Part shown: in pieces, positions 7,506 to 17,883 of the stretch
Layout: each line of letters starts with the position of its first letter
Numbering within the stretch: the stretch's first letter is position 1
Source of the DNA: Spirochaetaceae bacterium
Lineage (GTDB): Bacteria; Spirochaetota; Spirochaetia; DSM-27196; Alkalispirochaetaceae
Assembly: GCA_007695175.1 (NCBI GenBank)
Contig: REEH01000158.1
Coordinates: 1-41,677, forward strand
Direction of reading: 5' to 3'
Length of the DNA stretch: 41,677 bases
The notes under the pieces: model-generated
Databases searched by the model: none
The model's input: only the letters and a program-made list of their open reading frames with translations
Told to the model about the DNA's origin: nothing
Program-made: the position numbers and the translations under genes

Positions 7506-7604
7506 GCTGGACGGGAGCGGGCGCAGGCACTACAGTAGAAAGAAAATCAGTCATATTCGGAACGGTTCAGAACGATCTGGTACGGCAATCGGGGAGGTAT
7601 GATC

Positions 7605-9335
7605 TTGGTACAGGAATTCGACGCAATTATCGTGGGCGCCGGCGGCGCCGGGCTGTATGCCGCTCTGGAGGCGAGCACGACAGCTCGCACCGCGGTGGTG
7701 AGCAAGCTCTACCCGCAGCGGAGTCATACCGGGGCCGCCCAGGGCGGGATCGGTGCGGCCCTGGGAAACGTGGAGGAGGACAGCCCGGAATGGCATGCTT
7801 TCGATACGGTCAAGGGCGGCGACTACCTGGTGGACCAGCAGGCCGCCAGGATTCTGGCGGAGGACGCCGTTCGTGCCGTGTATGATCTGGAGAACCGGGG
7901 CCTCCCTTTCAGCCGCCTGCCGGACGGCAAGATCGCGCAGCGCCGCTTCGGCGGGCATACGCACCACTTCGGCGAGGGTCCCGTTCACCGCAGCTGCTAC
8001 GCCGCGGACCGCACGGGCCACATGATTCTGCAGACGCTTTACCAGCAGTGCGTCAAGAACGACGTGCAGTTTTTTGACGAGTACCAGGTGGTGGATCTCC
8101 TCCTGGAGGGAACCACCGTGCGGGGCGTGGTTCTCTTCGAGCTGAAGACCGGCGAGCTTCACGTCTTCCGCGCCAAGGCGGTTCTCTTTGCCACCGGCGG
8201 TACGGGCCGGATGTTCAAGATTACTTCCAACGCCATATCCAACACCGGCGATGGCCCGGCAATCCTGGCGCGGGCGGGGATCCCCATGGAAGACATGGAG
8301 TTCTACCAGTTCCATCCCACGGGGATTCTCGGGATGGGTATCCTCATCACCGAGGGCGTCCGCGGTGAGGGGGGCATCCTCAAGAACAGCAAGGGCGAGC
8401 ACTTCATGGAAACCTACGCTCCCACGATGCTCGATCTGGCTCCCCGGGACATGGTGAGCCGGGCGATCATGACGGAGGTCCTGGCGGGGCGGGGGATCCG
8501 GGGTGACAGGAAGATCGATGACTACGTCTGGCTCGACGCGAGCCACCTGGGCCGGGACGTGGTGGAGCAGAAGATCCCCGATATCGCCGATTTCTGCCGA
8601 ACCTACCTGGGCGTCGACCCGGCGGAGAAGCCCATGCCCGTTCAGCCTACGGCTCACTACGCCATGGGCGGGATACCCACGGACGTGGACGGCCGCGTCG
8701 ATACGGGCAAGGTCGTCTACGAGGGGCTCTATGCCGCCGGTGAGGCGGCGTGCGTCTCCGTGCACGGCGCAAACCGGCTGGGCACCAACAGTCTCGTGGA
8801 CCTGATCGTGTACGGCCGTCGCGCGGGGCGGCATATCGCGGAGTACGTGAAAAACGCCTCCTCCCCCGCGGCGGGCGAGGCCGACGCCGATCGCGCCCGG
8901 GAGCAGCTCCAGAGGCTGCGCAACCGCAAGGGCGGGCGCCACGTGGGGCCGATCATGGAGCGCATGCAGGAAGTAATGATGGAGAAGGTCGGCGTCTACC
9001 GGGAGCAGAAGGAGATGGAAGCGGCCGCCGCGGACGTTCGGAAACTCCGGGAGGAGTTTCAGGAAGTGGCGGTGCAGGATCACGGCGCCGGGTTCAACTC
9101 GGAGGTACTCCAGATCATGGAGCTGGAAAACCTGCTGGATCTTTCCCTTATCACCGCCGAGAGCGCCGCCAACCGCACCGAGAGCCGGGGAGCGCACTCT
9201 CGCAAGGACTTCCCGGAACGGGACGACGAGACCTGGCTCAGACACACCATGGCCACGCTCAAGGGTGACCAGGTGGTGATCGACTACAAGCCGGTGGATG
9301 TGAGCATCTGGGAACCGAAACCGCGGACGTACTGA
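7605..9335 (+). CDS. sdhA: Succinate dehydrogenase flavoprotein subunit
   Basis: Oxidises succinate to fumarate on FAD and passes electrons to SdhB. Seen: FAD-binding [10 protein letters not shown] near the N-terminus, the SHTGAAQGG segment whose His is the covalent FAD attachment site in the family, FATGGTG, the active-site HPTG region, and the C-terminal [14 protein letters not shown] motif. Length about 576 residues is normal. Start choice: GGAGG (7593-7597) is only 1 nt from the ATG at 7599 but 7 nt from the TTG at 7605, so the TTG is favoured; the ATG would add two residues. No membrane-anchor gene lies upstream or downstream. It is followed after 16 bp by sdhB. Confidence 0.95.
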   Translation: MVQEFDAIIVGAGGAGLYAALEASTTARTAVVSKLYPQRSHTGAAQGGIGAALGNVEEDSPEWHAFDTVKGGDYLVDQQAARILAEDAVRAVYDLENRGLPFSRLPDGKIAQRRFGGHTHHFGEGPVHRSCYAADRTGHMILQTLYQQCVKNDVQFFDEYQVVDLLLEGTTVRGVVLFELKTGELHVFRAKAVLFATGGTGRMFKITSNAISNTGDGPAILARAGIPMEDMEFYQFHPTGILGMGILITEGVRGEGGILKNSKGEHFMETYAPTMLDLAPRDMVSRAIMTEVLAGRGIRGDRKIDDYVWLDASHLGRDVVEQKIPDIADFCRTYLGVDPAEKPMPVQPTAHYAMGGIPTDVDGRVDTGKVVYEGLYAAGEAACVSVHGANRLGTNSLVDLIVYGRRAGRHIAEYVKNASSPAAGEADADRAREQLQRLRNRKGGRHVGPIMERMQEVMMEKVGVYREQKEMEAAAADVRKLREEFQEVAVQDHGAGFNSEVLQIMELENLLDLSLITAESAANRTESRGAHSRKDFPERDDETWLRHTMATLKGDQVVIDYKPVDVSIWEPKPRTY

Positions 9336-9351
9336 GGAGAGGACTGAACAA

Positions 9352-10122
9352 ATGAACGTTACCCTGGCGATCAAACGATTCAACCCCGAGACCGATTCGG
9401 AACCGCGGATCCAGAACTACACCGTGGAGGTACAGCCCACGGACCGGATTCTGGATGCGCTTATCAATATCACCCAGAACCAGGACGGAACGCTGGGCTA
9501 CCGCAGGAGCTGCGCCCACGGTGTGTGCGGCTCCGACGCGATGCGTATCAACGGCAAGGAGAAGCTGGCGTGCAAGACGCTCTTCCAGGACCTGGTGGAC
9601 CAGAACCCGGAAACCGGCAACGCCGCCGCCGCCCCCGCTACGATCGAGATAGAACCCCTGCGGCACATGGCGGTCCAGAAGGACCTGATGGTCGATCAGG
9701 GGCCCTTCTTCGCCAAGTTCCGCGCGGTGAAGCCCTACTTCGTACCCGCCGCGGCCACGCCGGAGCGGGGCGAGTACATCCAGTCCCCGGAGGAGCGGGA
9801 GCTCTTTGACGAGGCTACCAAGTGCATCAACTGCGCGGCGTGCTACTCCGCGTGCCCGATCCTGGACAAAAACCCCGACTTTATCGGCCCCCAGGCGATC
9901 GTTAATGCGGCGCGTTTCATTTTTGACAGCCGCGATGCCGGCCTGGAGCCGCGCCTGGACGTACTGGACACCAAAGATGGAGTGTGGCCCTGCGAGAGCC
10001 ACTTTGAGTGCACCCGGGTATGCCCACGGGATATCAAAATCACAAAACTGATCAACTTCACCAAGAGGGAGATCAAGAAGTACCGTGCAGCGCGCGGAGA
10101 GGAAACGGCGGAGCAGAAATGA
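9352..10122 (+). CDS. sdhB: Succinate dehydrogenase iron-sulfur subunit
   Basis: Carries electrons from the flavin to quinone through three clusters. The 256 residues show the N-terminal ferredoxin domain with Cys54, Cys59 and Cys74 and an Asp at position 62 (CGSDAM). Asp at this position occurs in E. coli SdhB, where FrdB has Cys, which favours a succinate dehydrogenase role. The C-terminal domain has CINCAACYSACP for the [4Fe-4S] cluster and CESHFECTRVCP for the [3Fe-4S]/[4Fe-4S] pair. Its TGA overlaps the ATG of sucC. The tail is lysine- and glutamate-rich. As a peripheral protein it needs an anchor, which is not encoded nearby. Confidence 0.95.
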   Translation: MNVTLAIKRFNPETDSEPRIQNYTVEVQPTDRILDALINITQNQDGTLGYRRSCAHGVCGSDAMRINGKEKLACKTLFQDLVDQNPETGNAAAAPATIEIEPLRHMAVQKDLMVDQGPFFAKFRAVKPYFVPAAATPERGEYIQSPEERELFDEATKCINCAACYSACPILDKNPDFIGPQAIVNAARFIFDSRDAGLEPRLDVLDTKDGVWPCESHFECTRVCPRDIKITKLINFTKREIKKYRAARGEETAEQK

Positions 10123-11258
10123 AAGTTCACGAATACCAGGCAAAAGAAATCTTCAAGGCCCGGGGTATCCCCGTGCAGGATCAGGCGGTGATCAGCGACG
10201 CCGGTGAAGCGGCCGCCGCGGCGAAGCGACTGGGCGGCAAGGTGGTGGTCAAGGCGCAGGTTCTCGTGGGAGGCCGTGGCAAGGCGGGGGGCGTCAAGTT
10301 GGCCGCAGACCCCGGAGAAGCGGAGCAGCATGCCCGGGCGATTCTCGGGATGGATATCAAGGGCGAGCGGGTGGAGAAGGTAATGATCGCCCCTACCGCG
10401 GATATCCTCAAGGAATACTACGTGGGTCTCATCATGGACCGGGCGAGCAAGAAGATCGTTCTCATGGTGACGAAGGAGGGGGGCGTCGACATCGAGGAGC
10501 TTGCCGTCTCGGACCCGGATAAGATCATCAAGTTTCCCATCGATATCGCGACGGGGCTGGATGCGCCGCCGGTGCGGAAGGACCTGGAAGGTATCCTTAC
10601 GGAGGTCTTCGGAAAGCCCGCGCTCGTGGCGCAGGCTCTGGAGACGGTAGGGAAGCTCTACGCCCTCTTCGTGGAGAAAGATGCCTCCCTGGTGGAGATC
10701 AACCCCTACGCCCTGGTGGACGAGAACACCCTGCTGGCGCTGGACGCCAAGATCAACTTCGATGACAACGCACTGTACAAGCACGATGATCTGGAGGCGA
10801 TGAAAAACCCCGAGGAGTACAGCCAGGACGAGATCGATGCCAAGGCGTACGGTCTCAGCTTCGTGAGCATGGACGGGGAGATCGGCTGCATCGTAAACGG
10901 CGCGGGACTCGCCATGGCCACGATGGATATCGTCAAGCTCTACGGCGGCGACCCGGCCAACTTTCTCGATGTGGGGGGCTCCAGCAACCCCGAGAAGGTG
11001 CTCCAGGCGATCCGGATTATTCTGCGCAACCCCAAAGTGAAGGCGATCCTGATAAACATATTCGGCGGGATTACCCGGTGTGACGACATCGCCCGGGGCA
11101 TCATCATGGCTACGGATCAGATAGAGATAAAGGTTCCCCTGGTGATCCGCCTGGTGGGTACAAACGAGGAAGAAGGGCGGAAACTTCTCGAGGCGAAGGG
11201 ATTCGTTGTGGGGAGCGACCTGAGCGAAGCGGTCCAGAACGTCGTGGCGCAACGGTAA
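10119..11258 (+). CDS. sucC: Succinyl-CoA synthetase, beta subunit (ADP/GDP-forming)
   Basis: Forms the nucleotide-binding half of the enzyme that converts succinyl-CoA to succinate with ATP or GTP synthesis. The 379-residue product begins MKVHEYQAKEIF, the family's typical N-terminus, and shows the ATP-grasp motif VVKAQVLVGGRGKAGGV, VEINPYALV (metal and nucleotide site) and the C-terminal CoA-ligase domain (GSSNPEKV, NIFGGITRCDDIA). The ATG overlaps the sdhB stop by 4 nt; a longer in-frame extension inside sdhB is not part of the protein. It pairs with sucD 23 bp downstream. Confidence 0.97.
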   Translation: MKVHEYQAKEIFKARGIPVQDQAVISDAGEAAAAAKRLGGKVVVKAQVLVGGRGKAGGVKLAADPGEAEQHARAILGMDIKGERVEKVMIAPTADILKEYYVGLIMDRASKKIVLMVTKEGGVDIEELAVSDPDKIIKFPIDIATGLDAPPVRKDLEGILTEVFGKPALVAQALETVGKLYALFVEKDASLVEINPYALVDENTLLALDAKINFDDNALYKHDDLEAMKNPEEYSQDEIDAKAYGLSFVSMDGEIGCIVNGAGLAMATMDIVKLYGGDPANFLDVGGSSNPEKVLQAIRIILRNPKVKAILINIFGGITRCDDIARGIIMATDQIEIKVPLVIRLVGTNEEEGRKLLEAKGFVVGSDLSEAVQNVVAQR

Positions 11259-11281
11259 GGGAGCGATAAGGGAGCAGCAGC

Positions 11282-12166
11282 ATGAGTATTCTTATAGATG
11301 AAAAAACCAACGTCCTTGTGCAGGGAGTGACCGGCCGGGACGGATCGTTCCACGCGCGCCAGATGGTGCAGGACGGCACCCGGGTGGTGGCGGGAGTCAC
11401 TCCCGGCAAGAGCGGGCAGAAACTGGACGAGATTCCCGTGTACGGCACGGTGTCGGAGGCGCGGAAGGACCACCGAATCGACGCGACGGTGATTTTTGTG
11501 CCCGCCCGCTTTGCCGCGGCGGCGGTGAGAGAGGCGGCCGATGCGGACATACCCCTGATCATTACGATCACCGAGGGGGTGCCCGTCCTGGAGATGCTCC
11601 AGGCGTACCACTACGTCAGGTCCCGGGGGCTGCGCATGATCGGCCCCAACTGTCCCGGTCTGGTGAGCCCCGGTAAATGCAAGATAGGGATCATGCCCTA
11701 CCATATCCACAAACCCGGCAATATCGGGGTGATCTCCCGTTCCGGCACGCTCACCTACGAGGTTGTCTACAATCTCACCAACACCGGTCTGGGTCAGTCC
11801 ACCTGCATCGGAATCGGCGGCGACCCCGTCATCGGCACCAGCTTCATCGATGCGCTGGAGCTCTTCCAGGCGGATCCGGACACTGCCGGAGTGGTGGTGA
11901 TCGGTGAGATAGGCGGTGATGAGGAGGAAAAGGCGGCGGAGTTTGTCCGGACACGTATGAACAAAGCGGTGGTGGGATTCATCTCCGGCAGGACCGCGCC
12001 CCCGGGCAAGCGGATGGGTCACGCCGGGGCGATCATCTCCGGCGGGACCGGCACGCCCGAGGCGAAGGTGCAGGCTTTTGAATCAGCCGGGATACCGGTG
12101 GCGCGCAAGCCTGATGAGATACCGGCGCTGATGAAAGCGAAGCTCCAGGCGGGAGAGCCGCGCTAA
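11282..12166 (+). CDS. sucD: Succinyl-CoA synthetase, alpha subunit
   Basis: Binds CoA and carries the phosphohistidine intermediate. The 294 residues contain the CoA-binding Rossmann segment [27 protein letters not shown], and the active-site region [14 protein letters not shown] with the phosphorylated His. Length and order are standard. GGGAG 8-9 nt before the ATG is a good ribosome binding site. Only 2 bp separate its stop from sucA, so the succinyl-CoA producer and consumer are cotranscribed. Confidence 0.97.
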   Translation: MSILIDEKTNVLVQGVTGRDGSFHARQMVQDGTRVVAGVTPGKSGQKLDEIPVYGTVSEARKDHRIDATVIFVPARFAAAAVREAADADIPLIITITEGVPVLEMLQAYHYVRSRGLRMIGPNCPGLVSPGKCKIGIMPYHIHKPGNIGVISRSGTLTYEVVYNLTNTGLGQSTCIGIGGDPVIGTSFIDALELFQADPDTAGVVVIGEIGGDEEEKAAEFVRTRMNKAVVGFISGRTAPPGKRMGHAGAIISGGTGTPEAKVQAFESAGIPVARKPDEIPALMKAKLQAGEPR

Positions 12167-12168
12167 CG

Positions 12169-15120
12169 ATGGAACTGGGCAATGCCGGGTACGCGGAGGA
12201 GCTGTACGAAATCTGGCTGGAGAATCCCCGGGATGTACCGCCGGAGTGGCGCGCCTGGTTTGAGTGGTTGAGTCGGGAGGATGAGGCGAACGCCGCGAAA
12301 ACCCCTGCCCTGAACGAGCTTCCCCCTGCGGTGGTGCCCTCCGCGTCGGGCTGTGACGACGCGGAGCACGTACGCAAGCAGGCGGCGGTGGACAATCTGC
12401 TCCGCTCCTACCGCGAGGCGGGGGCGATCTATGCCGACACCAACCCGCTCGGCACCTACGAGACGCCGGAGATGCGCTACATGCGGATCACCGTGGAGGG
12501 GGTTGTGGACCGCCTCTCGCCCGAGGCGTGGGGCCTGGGCGATTCGGACATGGAAACACCCTTCGAGACGCGCTACTTTGAACCGAGTCCCGCACCGCTG
12601 AGGGAAATCATCGCCCGTGCCCGGGAGACGTACCTTGCTCATCTCGGCACGGAGTTCATGCACATCTACAACTACTCCATGCGCAGCTGGCTCCTGAAAA
12701 GGATAGAGCGGGAGCAGCACCGCCGCGACTGGCTGCCGGAACAGAAGATCCGCTTCCAGAAGGACCTGATCAAGGCGGAGGAGTTTGAACACTTCGTACA
12801 CAGGAACTTCATAGGGCAGAAGCGCTTCAGTCTGGAGGGCGGCGAGGGACTGATCCCGGCACTGCACTACCTGATTTACAGCGCCGCCGATCACAATGTG
12901 AAGGAGATCGTGATCGGGATGGCTCACCGGGGGCGGCTCAACGTCTTCACCAACGCGATGCGAAAACCGGCGGTGGAGACCTTTGCCAAGTTCATCGACG
13001 CGGAGCAGCCGCACCAGTACGGCGGCACGGGGGATGTGAAGTACCACCTGGGCCACAGCTTTGATTACGTGGAAAAGGCCACGGGGCGACGTATCCACAT
13101 CTCCCTGGTGGCTAACCCCAGCCATCTGGAGGCGGTGGATCCCGTGGTGGAGGGCAAGGCCCGGGGCACGCAGCGGCGCTATGGGGACTTCAATCGCAAG
13201 AAGGTTGTGCCGGTGCTGGTGCACGGCGACGCCGCCTTCAGCGGCCAGGGAGTGGTAGCGGAGACGTTCAATCTGAGCCAGCTGAAGGGGTACCGTACGG
13301 GTGGAACGATCCATATCATCGTAAACAACCAGATCGGCTTCACCACCGCCTCCCGCGATTCGCGGAGCACCTTCTTTGCTACGGACGTGGCCAAGGGAAT
13401 CCAGGTCCCGATTTTCCACGCCAACGGGGACAACCCCGAGGCGATCGTGCGCGCCATCGACCTGGCCATGCGGTGGCGGCAGAAGTTCGGTTACGACGCG
13501 GTGGTGGATATCATCTGTTATCGACGCCTGGGACACAACGAGGCGGACGAGCCCTCCTTCACCCATCCCATAATGTACAAGATGATCAAGGACCACGAGA
13601 GTGCCCCCACGCTTTACGGCCGGAAGCTCGCCACGGACGGGGTCTGGACGCTTGAGGAGCAGGAGGCGTTTCGCGAGCAGTACCGGAGCGTGCTCAGGGA
13701 GCAGCTGGAGATGGCCCGCTCCGGTTCGTACAAATCGACCACGGAGGACTTCCTGGAAGCCGGCGAGTGGACCCGCTTCCAGCGTACCTACTCCTTTGAT
13801 CCCGTCGTTACCGGCGTGGATCGGGAGCGGCTGGCCCGGCTGGGGGAGGCTCTTACCACCGTGCCGGAGGCGTTCCATCTCAATTCCAAGGTGCAGCGTC
13901 TGGTGAAGGACCGGCGCGGGATGATCGAGAGCGGGGAGGGAATCGACTGGGGATTCGCGGAGACGCTATCCATGGCATCCCTCCTGGAGGAGAGGTACTC
14001 GATCCGGCTGAGCGGGGAGGATTCCGGCCGCGGGACCTTCAGCCATCGTCACGCCGAGTGGTGGGACGTGCACGCCGCCAGGCCCGTCTACTATACGCCG
14101 CTCAAGCACGTGGCCCCGGAGCAGGGCACCTTCTCCGTCTATGACAGCCCCCTCTCCGAGTTCAGTGTTCTCGGGTTTGAGTACGGCTACTCGATCGCGC
14201 AGCCTGATATCCTCGTGATATGGGAGGCGCAGTTCGGGGACTTCGTGAACGGCGCCCAGGTGATCATCGACCAGTTTATCTCCTCCAGCGAGAGTAAGTG
14301 GTTCCGGTACTCCGGACTGGTGATGCTTCTGCCCCACGGGTACGAGGGGCAGGGGCCGGAGCACTCCAGCGCGCACCTGGAGCGCTTCCTGCAGCTCTGC
14401 GCGGACAACAACATGCAGATTGTAAACCCCACGGAGCCGGCCCAGATCTTTCACCTTCTGCGGCGGCAGCTCCTGCAGCCCTTCCGGAAGCCCCTGATCG
14501 TGATGTCCCCCAAGAGCCTGCTCCGGCACAAGGAAGCCAGATCGTCGCTGGCGGAGCTGGAGAGCGGTTCCTTCCGCACGGTGATCGCGGACCCGCGCGT
14601 GGCCGCCCGGGACGATGCAGCCCCGGATGCCCCAAAAGCAAACGCCGCCGGCACGCCGGGTGCGGTGAGAACCCTCATCTTCTGTTCCGGCAAGGTATAC
14701 TATGATCTGGACGCGCGACGGGTGGAGCTTGGCGCGGGGGACACGGCCATCGTCCGGATCGAGCAACTCTATCCCTGGCCGGAGGAGGCGATACGCAGGG
14801 CGATCGCGGGCTACGGCAAACCGGAACGCGTCCTCTGGGTACAGGAGGAGAGCCGCAACCGCGGCGCCTGGCGGTTCGTCCAGAACCGGCTGGCGGAGAT
14901 CATGACGCTGGAGAACATCGAGTACGTGGGTCGCGCACCCAGCCCCTCTCCCGCCACCGGCTCCTACCGGGAGCACCTGGCGGAACTGGAAGCATTTCTC
15001 ACGGAAGCGATCCCGCTCCCGCGGAAGGCAGCACCCGCTGCCGCCGCCGGTGAGCGCTCCCCCGGGCGCGGAGGGAAACGCCCCCGGGGCAAACAGAAGA
15101 CAGGAGATACCCTGGTATGA
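12169..15120 (+). CDS. sucA: 2-Oxoglutarate dehydrogenase E1 component
   Basis: Thiamine-diphosphate-dependent decarboxylase of the 2-oxoglutarate dehydrogenase complex. The 983-residue protein has the short E1 N-terminal segment for E2 docking ([15 protein letters not shown], 6-20), the dehydrogenase domain with MAHRGRLN (about residue 250) and the ThDP motif [14 protein letters not shown] (about 352) extending to NNQIGFTT, then the transketolase pyrimidine domain ([15 protein letters not shown]) and C-terminal domain ([12 protein letters not shown]-like QEESRN). An Ala-rich linker precedes the last domain and the tail is basic, both slightly longer than usual. It overlaps sucB by ATGA. Confidence 0.97.
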   Translation: MELGNAGYAEELYEIWLENPRDVPPEWRAWFEWLSREDEANAAKTPALNELPPAVVPSASGCDDAEHVRKQAAVDNLLRSYREAGAIYADTNPLGTYETPEMRYMRITVEGVVDRLSPEAWGLGDSDMETPFETRYFEPSPAPLREIIARARETYLAHLGTEFMHIYNYSMRSWLLKRIEREQHRRDWLPEQKIRFQKDLIKAEEFEHFVHRNFIGQKRFSLEGGEGLIPALHYLIYSAADHNVKEIVIGMAHRGRLNVFTNAMRKPAVETFAKFIDAEQPHQYGGTGDVKYHLGHSFDYVEKATGRRIHISLVANPSHLEAVDPVVEGKARGTQRRYGDFNRKKVVPVLVHGDAAFSGQGVVAETFNLSQLKGYRTGGTIHIIVNNQIGFTTASRDSRSTFFATDVAKGIQVPIFHANGDNPEAIVRAIDLAMRWRQKFGYDAVVDIICYRRLGHNEADEPSFTHPIMYKMIKDHESAPTLYGRKLATDGVWTLEEQEAFREQYRSVLREQLEMARSGSYKSTTEDFLEAGEWTRFQRTYSFDPVVTGVDRERLARLGEALTTVPEAFHLNSKVQRLVKDRRGMIESGEGIDWGFAETLSMASLLEERYSIRLSGEDSGRGTFSHRHAEWWDVHAARPVYYTPLKHVAPEQGTFSVYDSPLSEFSVLGFEYGYSIAQPDILVIWEAQFGDFVNGAQVIIDQFISSSESKWFRYSGLVMLLPHGYEGQGPEHSSAHLERFLQLCADNNMQIVNPTEPAQIFHLLRRQLLQPFRKPLIVMSPKSLLRHKEARSSLAELESGSFRTVIADPRVAARDDAAPDAPKANAAGTPGAVRTLIFCSGKVYYDLDARRVELGAGDTAIVRIEQLYPWPEEAIRRAIAGYGKPERVLWVQEESRNRGAWRFVQNRLAEIMTLENIEYVGRAPSPSPATGSYREHLAELEAFLTEAIPLPRKAAPAAAAGERSPGRGGKRPRGKQKTGDTLV

Positions 15121-16415
15121 AGCAGAATGTGGAAGTGCCGCAGGTGGGAGAATCAGTAACGAGCGGAATACTGGCCGCCTGGTTCAGGCAGAACGGCGAG
15201 CTGGTTCAGGAGGGAGAAGACCTTTTTGAACTGGAGACGGACAAGGCTACCATGCCCGTACCCGCACCGGCGAGTGGAGTGCTCACCATCAGGGTGGAAA
15301 CCGACACGGAGGTGGAGGTGGGCGCCGTGGTGGGCGAGATCGACACAGCGGCGGCGGCCCCCGCGACGGAAGCCGCCGGCGACGAAGCCCCCGGCGAAAA
15401 ACCAGCCGGGGCTGCAGCTCCGCCCCCGCTCCCTGTCTCTCCGGCGGTACGACGCATCCTTGAGGAACAGAGTCTCGATGCGGGTACCGTGACAGCCGCG
15501 GTCACGCCCAGTGGAAAGGATGGTCGTCTCACCAAGGGAGACGTGGAGGAGTACCTGCGGGGCGCCGCATCGGGAGGCCCCGGGGCGAGCGCTCCGGGCG
15601 CGGGTGCGACGCCAGGTGCGGCCGCCGCGCCATCCCCCGGCGCGGTCCGTCCGACCCCCGGCGCGGTCCGTCCGGCCGCCCCGGCTCCCGGCTCCCCTCC
15701 CGCGACCCCGGCCCCCGGTACGCAGGAGCGGAAGAAGATGACAACCCTGCGCCGCCGGATCGCGGAGAACCTGGTCCGGAGCAGGCAGGAATCGGCTCAC
15801 CTTTCCACCTTCAACGAGGTGGACATGAGTGCGGTGATGCAGATCCGTACCACCTACAGGGATCGCTTCGAGAAGCAGCACGGCGTTCGCCTCGGCTTCA
15901 TGAGCTTCTTCGTCAAGGCAGCGGAGCGTTCGCTCCGGGAGTACCCCGCGGTAAATGCATTCGTGGACGGTGAGGATATCGTCTACAACCATTTCCAGAA
16001 CATCGGGGTGGCGATCTCCACCGATCGGGGGCTCCTCGTTCCGGTGATCCGCGACGTGGAGAATCTGGGATTCGCCGCCATCGAGGGAACCATTCTCGAT
16101 TTCGCCACCCGGGCAAAGGAGAAGCGGATCATGCCGGACGAGTTTACCGGCGGCACCTTCACGATCACGAACGGCGGTGTCTTTGGAAGCATGCTCTCAA
16201 CCCCGATCCCGAGTCCGCCCCAGACGGCGGTACTGGGAATGCACTCCATCCAGAAACGGGCGGTGGTGGTGAACGATGAGATCGTGATCCGCCCCATGAT
16301 GTATCTGGCCCTCACCTACGATCACCGCGTGATCGACGGACGGGAGGCGATCGGCTTCCTGAACAGCATCAAGAATCGGATCGAGGATCCGACGCAGTTG
16401 CTCCTGGAGTTGTGA
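15117..16415 (+). CDS. sucB: Dihydrolipoamide succinyltransferase E2 component
   Basis: Core of the 2-oxoglutarate dehydrogenase complex; transfers succinyl from lipoate to CoA. One lipoyl domain (1-78) has the lipoylated Lys43 in ETDKATMP. A peripheral subunit-binding domain lies at about 107-147 ([22 protein letters not shown]), followed by an Ala/Pro/Gly linker of about 55 residues. The catalytic domain carries His403 and Asp407 in YDHRVIDG. At 432 residues with one lipoyl domain it is typical of SucB; the neighbours sucA and lpd settle the substrate. The linker contains an in-frame 21-bp tandem duplication. Confidence 0.96.
   Translation: MKQNVEVPQVGESVTSGILAAWFRQNGELVQEGEDLFELETDKATMPVPAPASGVLTIRVETDTEVEVGAVVGEIDTAAAAPATEAAGDEAPGEKPAGAAAPPPLPVSPAVRRILEEQSLDAGTVTAAVTPSGKDGRLTKGDVEEYLRGAASGGPGASAPGAGATPGAAAAPSPGAVRPTPGAVRPAAPAPGSPPATPAPGTQERKKMTTLRRRIAENLVRSRQESAHLSTFNEVDMSAVMQIRTTYRDRFEKQHGVRLGFMSFFVKAAERSLREYPAVNAFVDGEDIVYNHFQNIGVAISTDRGLLVPVIRDVENLGFAAIEGTILDFATRAKEKRIMPDEFTGGTFTITNGGVFGSMLSTPIPSPPQTAVLGMHSIQKRAVVVNDEIVIRPMMYLALTYDHRVIDGREAIGFLNSIKNRIEDPTQLLLEL
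15634..15675 (+). repeat. 21-bp tandem repeat in the E2 linker
   Basis: The unit starting CCCCCGGCGCGGTCCGTCCG occurs twice in succession (15634 and 15655) and encodes [14 protein letters not shown]. It is a recent in-frame duplication in a flexible linker where length change is tolerated. Confidence 0.85.
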
Positions 16416-17857
16416 TGGCCGGAAGTACAGCGACGAAACAGGATACAATGTACGACTTGATTGTCCTGGGCGGCGGGCCCGGCGGGTACGTTGCGGCGAT
16501 CAGGGCGAGCCAGCTGGGACTGAAAACGGCGCTGGTGGAGAAACGCGCCACCCTGGGCGGGACGTGCCTCAACGTGGGGTGCATCCCCTCCAAAGCGCTG
16601 CTCGACTCGAGCGAGCTCTTCGCTCGCATCCGGGAAGAGTCAGCGTCCCATGGAATCACCGTGAATGAGCCGGTGATCGATGTGAAGCGCATGCTCGCGC
16701 GCAAGGACGCGGTGGTGAAGAAGCTTACCGGCGGGGTGGCGATGCTGATGAAAGCCAACCGGGTCGAGGTTTTTCACGGGACCGGATCGGTGAGGGAACC
16801 AGGCGTGGTGGAGGTACAGGCGGCGGAGGTACAGGCGGCCGAGACGGCGCACCTTCTCAAGGCGAAGAACATCCTTCTCGCCACCGGATCCGTGCCGATA
16901 CAGCTGCCCTTCCTGCCCCTGGACGGCTCCAGGGTGGTGGATTCCACGGGCGCTCTTTCCTTTGATACCGTCCCGGAACACTTGATCGTAATCGGTGGGG
17001 GTGTGATCGGGCTGGAGCTGGGCAGCGTCTGGCGCCGCCTGGGATCGCGTGTCACCGTGGTGGAACTGCTGCCGCAGATCATGACCGGCTGGGACAGTAC
17101 CGTGGCCCGCACCATGAAGCGGGAGCTGGAGAAGCAGGGGATCGAGTTTCTCCTGGAAACGAAAGTCAGCGGGGTCACCGTTCATGGTGCCGGCGCCGGC
17201 GTCACCGCCACCGACAAGGCGGGAAAAGAGATTGTTCTTGAGGGTGATCGCGTTCTCGTGGCGGTGGGGCGCAAACCATACCTGGAGGGCATCGACACGG
17301 AGAAACTCGGCCTGGCGATGGATGGTCCACGGATCAGGATTGATCGACGCTACGAAACGTCCGTCCCGGGAATCCGGGCGATCGGAGATATCGTTCCGGG
17401 GCCAATGCTGGCGCACAAGGCGGAAGACGAGGGGATCGCCGCGGCGGAGTGCATCGCCGGCAAAGGGGGTCACGTAAACTACGAAACGATCCCCAACGTA
17501 ATCTATACGTGGCCTGAAGCGGCATCGGCGGGAAAGACGGAGGATCAGCTCAAGCAGGAGGGTGTGGCCTATCGGACAGGCTCCTTTCCCTTCGCGGCCA
17601 ACGGTCGTGCCCTGGCGATGGACGCTCTTTCCGGTTCGGTCCGGATCCTGGCCGATGCGGGGACGGACAGAGTGCTGGGAGCGCACATCGTGGGTCCCTG
17701 GGCGAGCGATCTCATCGGGGAGATAGTATCGGTGATGGAGTTTGGCGGATCAGCAGAGGATATCGCCCGTACCGTCCACGCTCACCCCACGCTGTCGGAA
17801 GCAGTCAAGGAAGCTGCCCTGGGTGTGGAGGGGCGCATGATTCACGGAAAAAACTGA
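16415..17857 (+). CDS. lpd: Dihydrolipoyl dehydrogenase (E3)
   Basis: Reoxidises dihydrolipoamide on E2 with FAD and NAD. Seen: N-terminal GGGPGGYVAAIRA FAD motif, redox disulfide Cys51/Cys56 in GGTCLNVGCIPSKALL, ATGSVP, second nucleotide motif GGGVIGLELGSVW, AIGDIVPGPMLAHKAEDEG, and the C-terminal HAHPTLSE with the catalytic His-Glu dyad. Start choice: GGAG at 16406-16409 is 5 nt before the ATG at 16415, which shares one base with the sucB stop. The GTG at 16412 is too close to it. An ATG at 16448 would start right at the FAD domain and remains possible. Confidence 0.96.
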   Translation: MAGSTATKQDTMYDLIVLGGGPGGYVAAIRASQLGLKTALVEKRATLGGTCLNVGCIPSKALLDSSELFARIREESASHGITVNEPVIDVKRMLARKDAVVKKLTGGVAMLMKANRVEVFHGTGSVREPGVVEVQAAEVQAAETAHLLKAKNILLATGSVPIQLPFLPLDGSRVVDSTGALSFDTVPEHLIVIGGGVIGLELGSVWRRLGSRVTVVELLPQIMTGWDSTVARTMKRELEKQGIEFLLETKVSGVTVHGAGAGVTATDKAGKEIVLEGDRVLVAVGRKPYLEGIDTEKLGLAMDGPRIRIDRRYETSVPGIRAIGDIVPGPMLAHKAEDEGIAAAECIAGKGGHVNYETIPNVIYTWPEAASAGKTEDQLKQEGVAYRTGSFPFAANGRALAMDALSGSVRILADAGTDRVLGAHIVGPWASDLIGEIVSVMEFGGSAEDIARTVHAHPTLSEAVKEAALGVEGRMIHGKN

Positions 17858-17883
17858 ACAGAAGAACTGAGGAGAAAAGGCAG

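Noticed and set aside
7551-9383. 610-codon open frame on the minus strand opposite sdhA
   Set aside because: Antisense shadow of sdhA; composition is biased (His, Arg, Val) and no domain is visible.
9259-11252. Long minus-strand open frames opposite sdhB and sucC
   Set aside because: Shadows of conserved coding sequences with no independent ribosome binding sites or motifs.
15634-15675. Sequence repeat in sucB linker as a mobile or CRISPR-like element
   Set aside because: It is a simple in-frame tandem duplication within a protein linker, not a spaced array.
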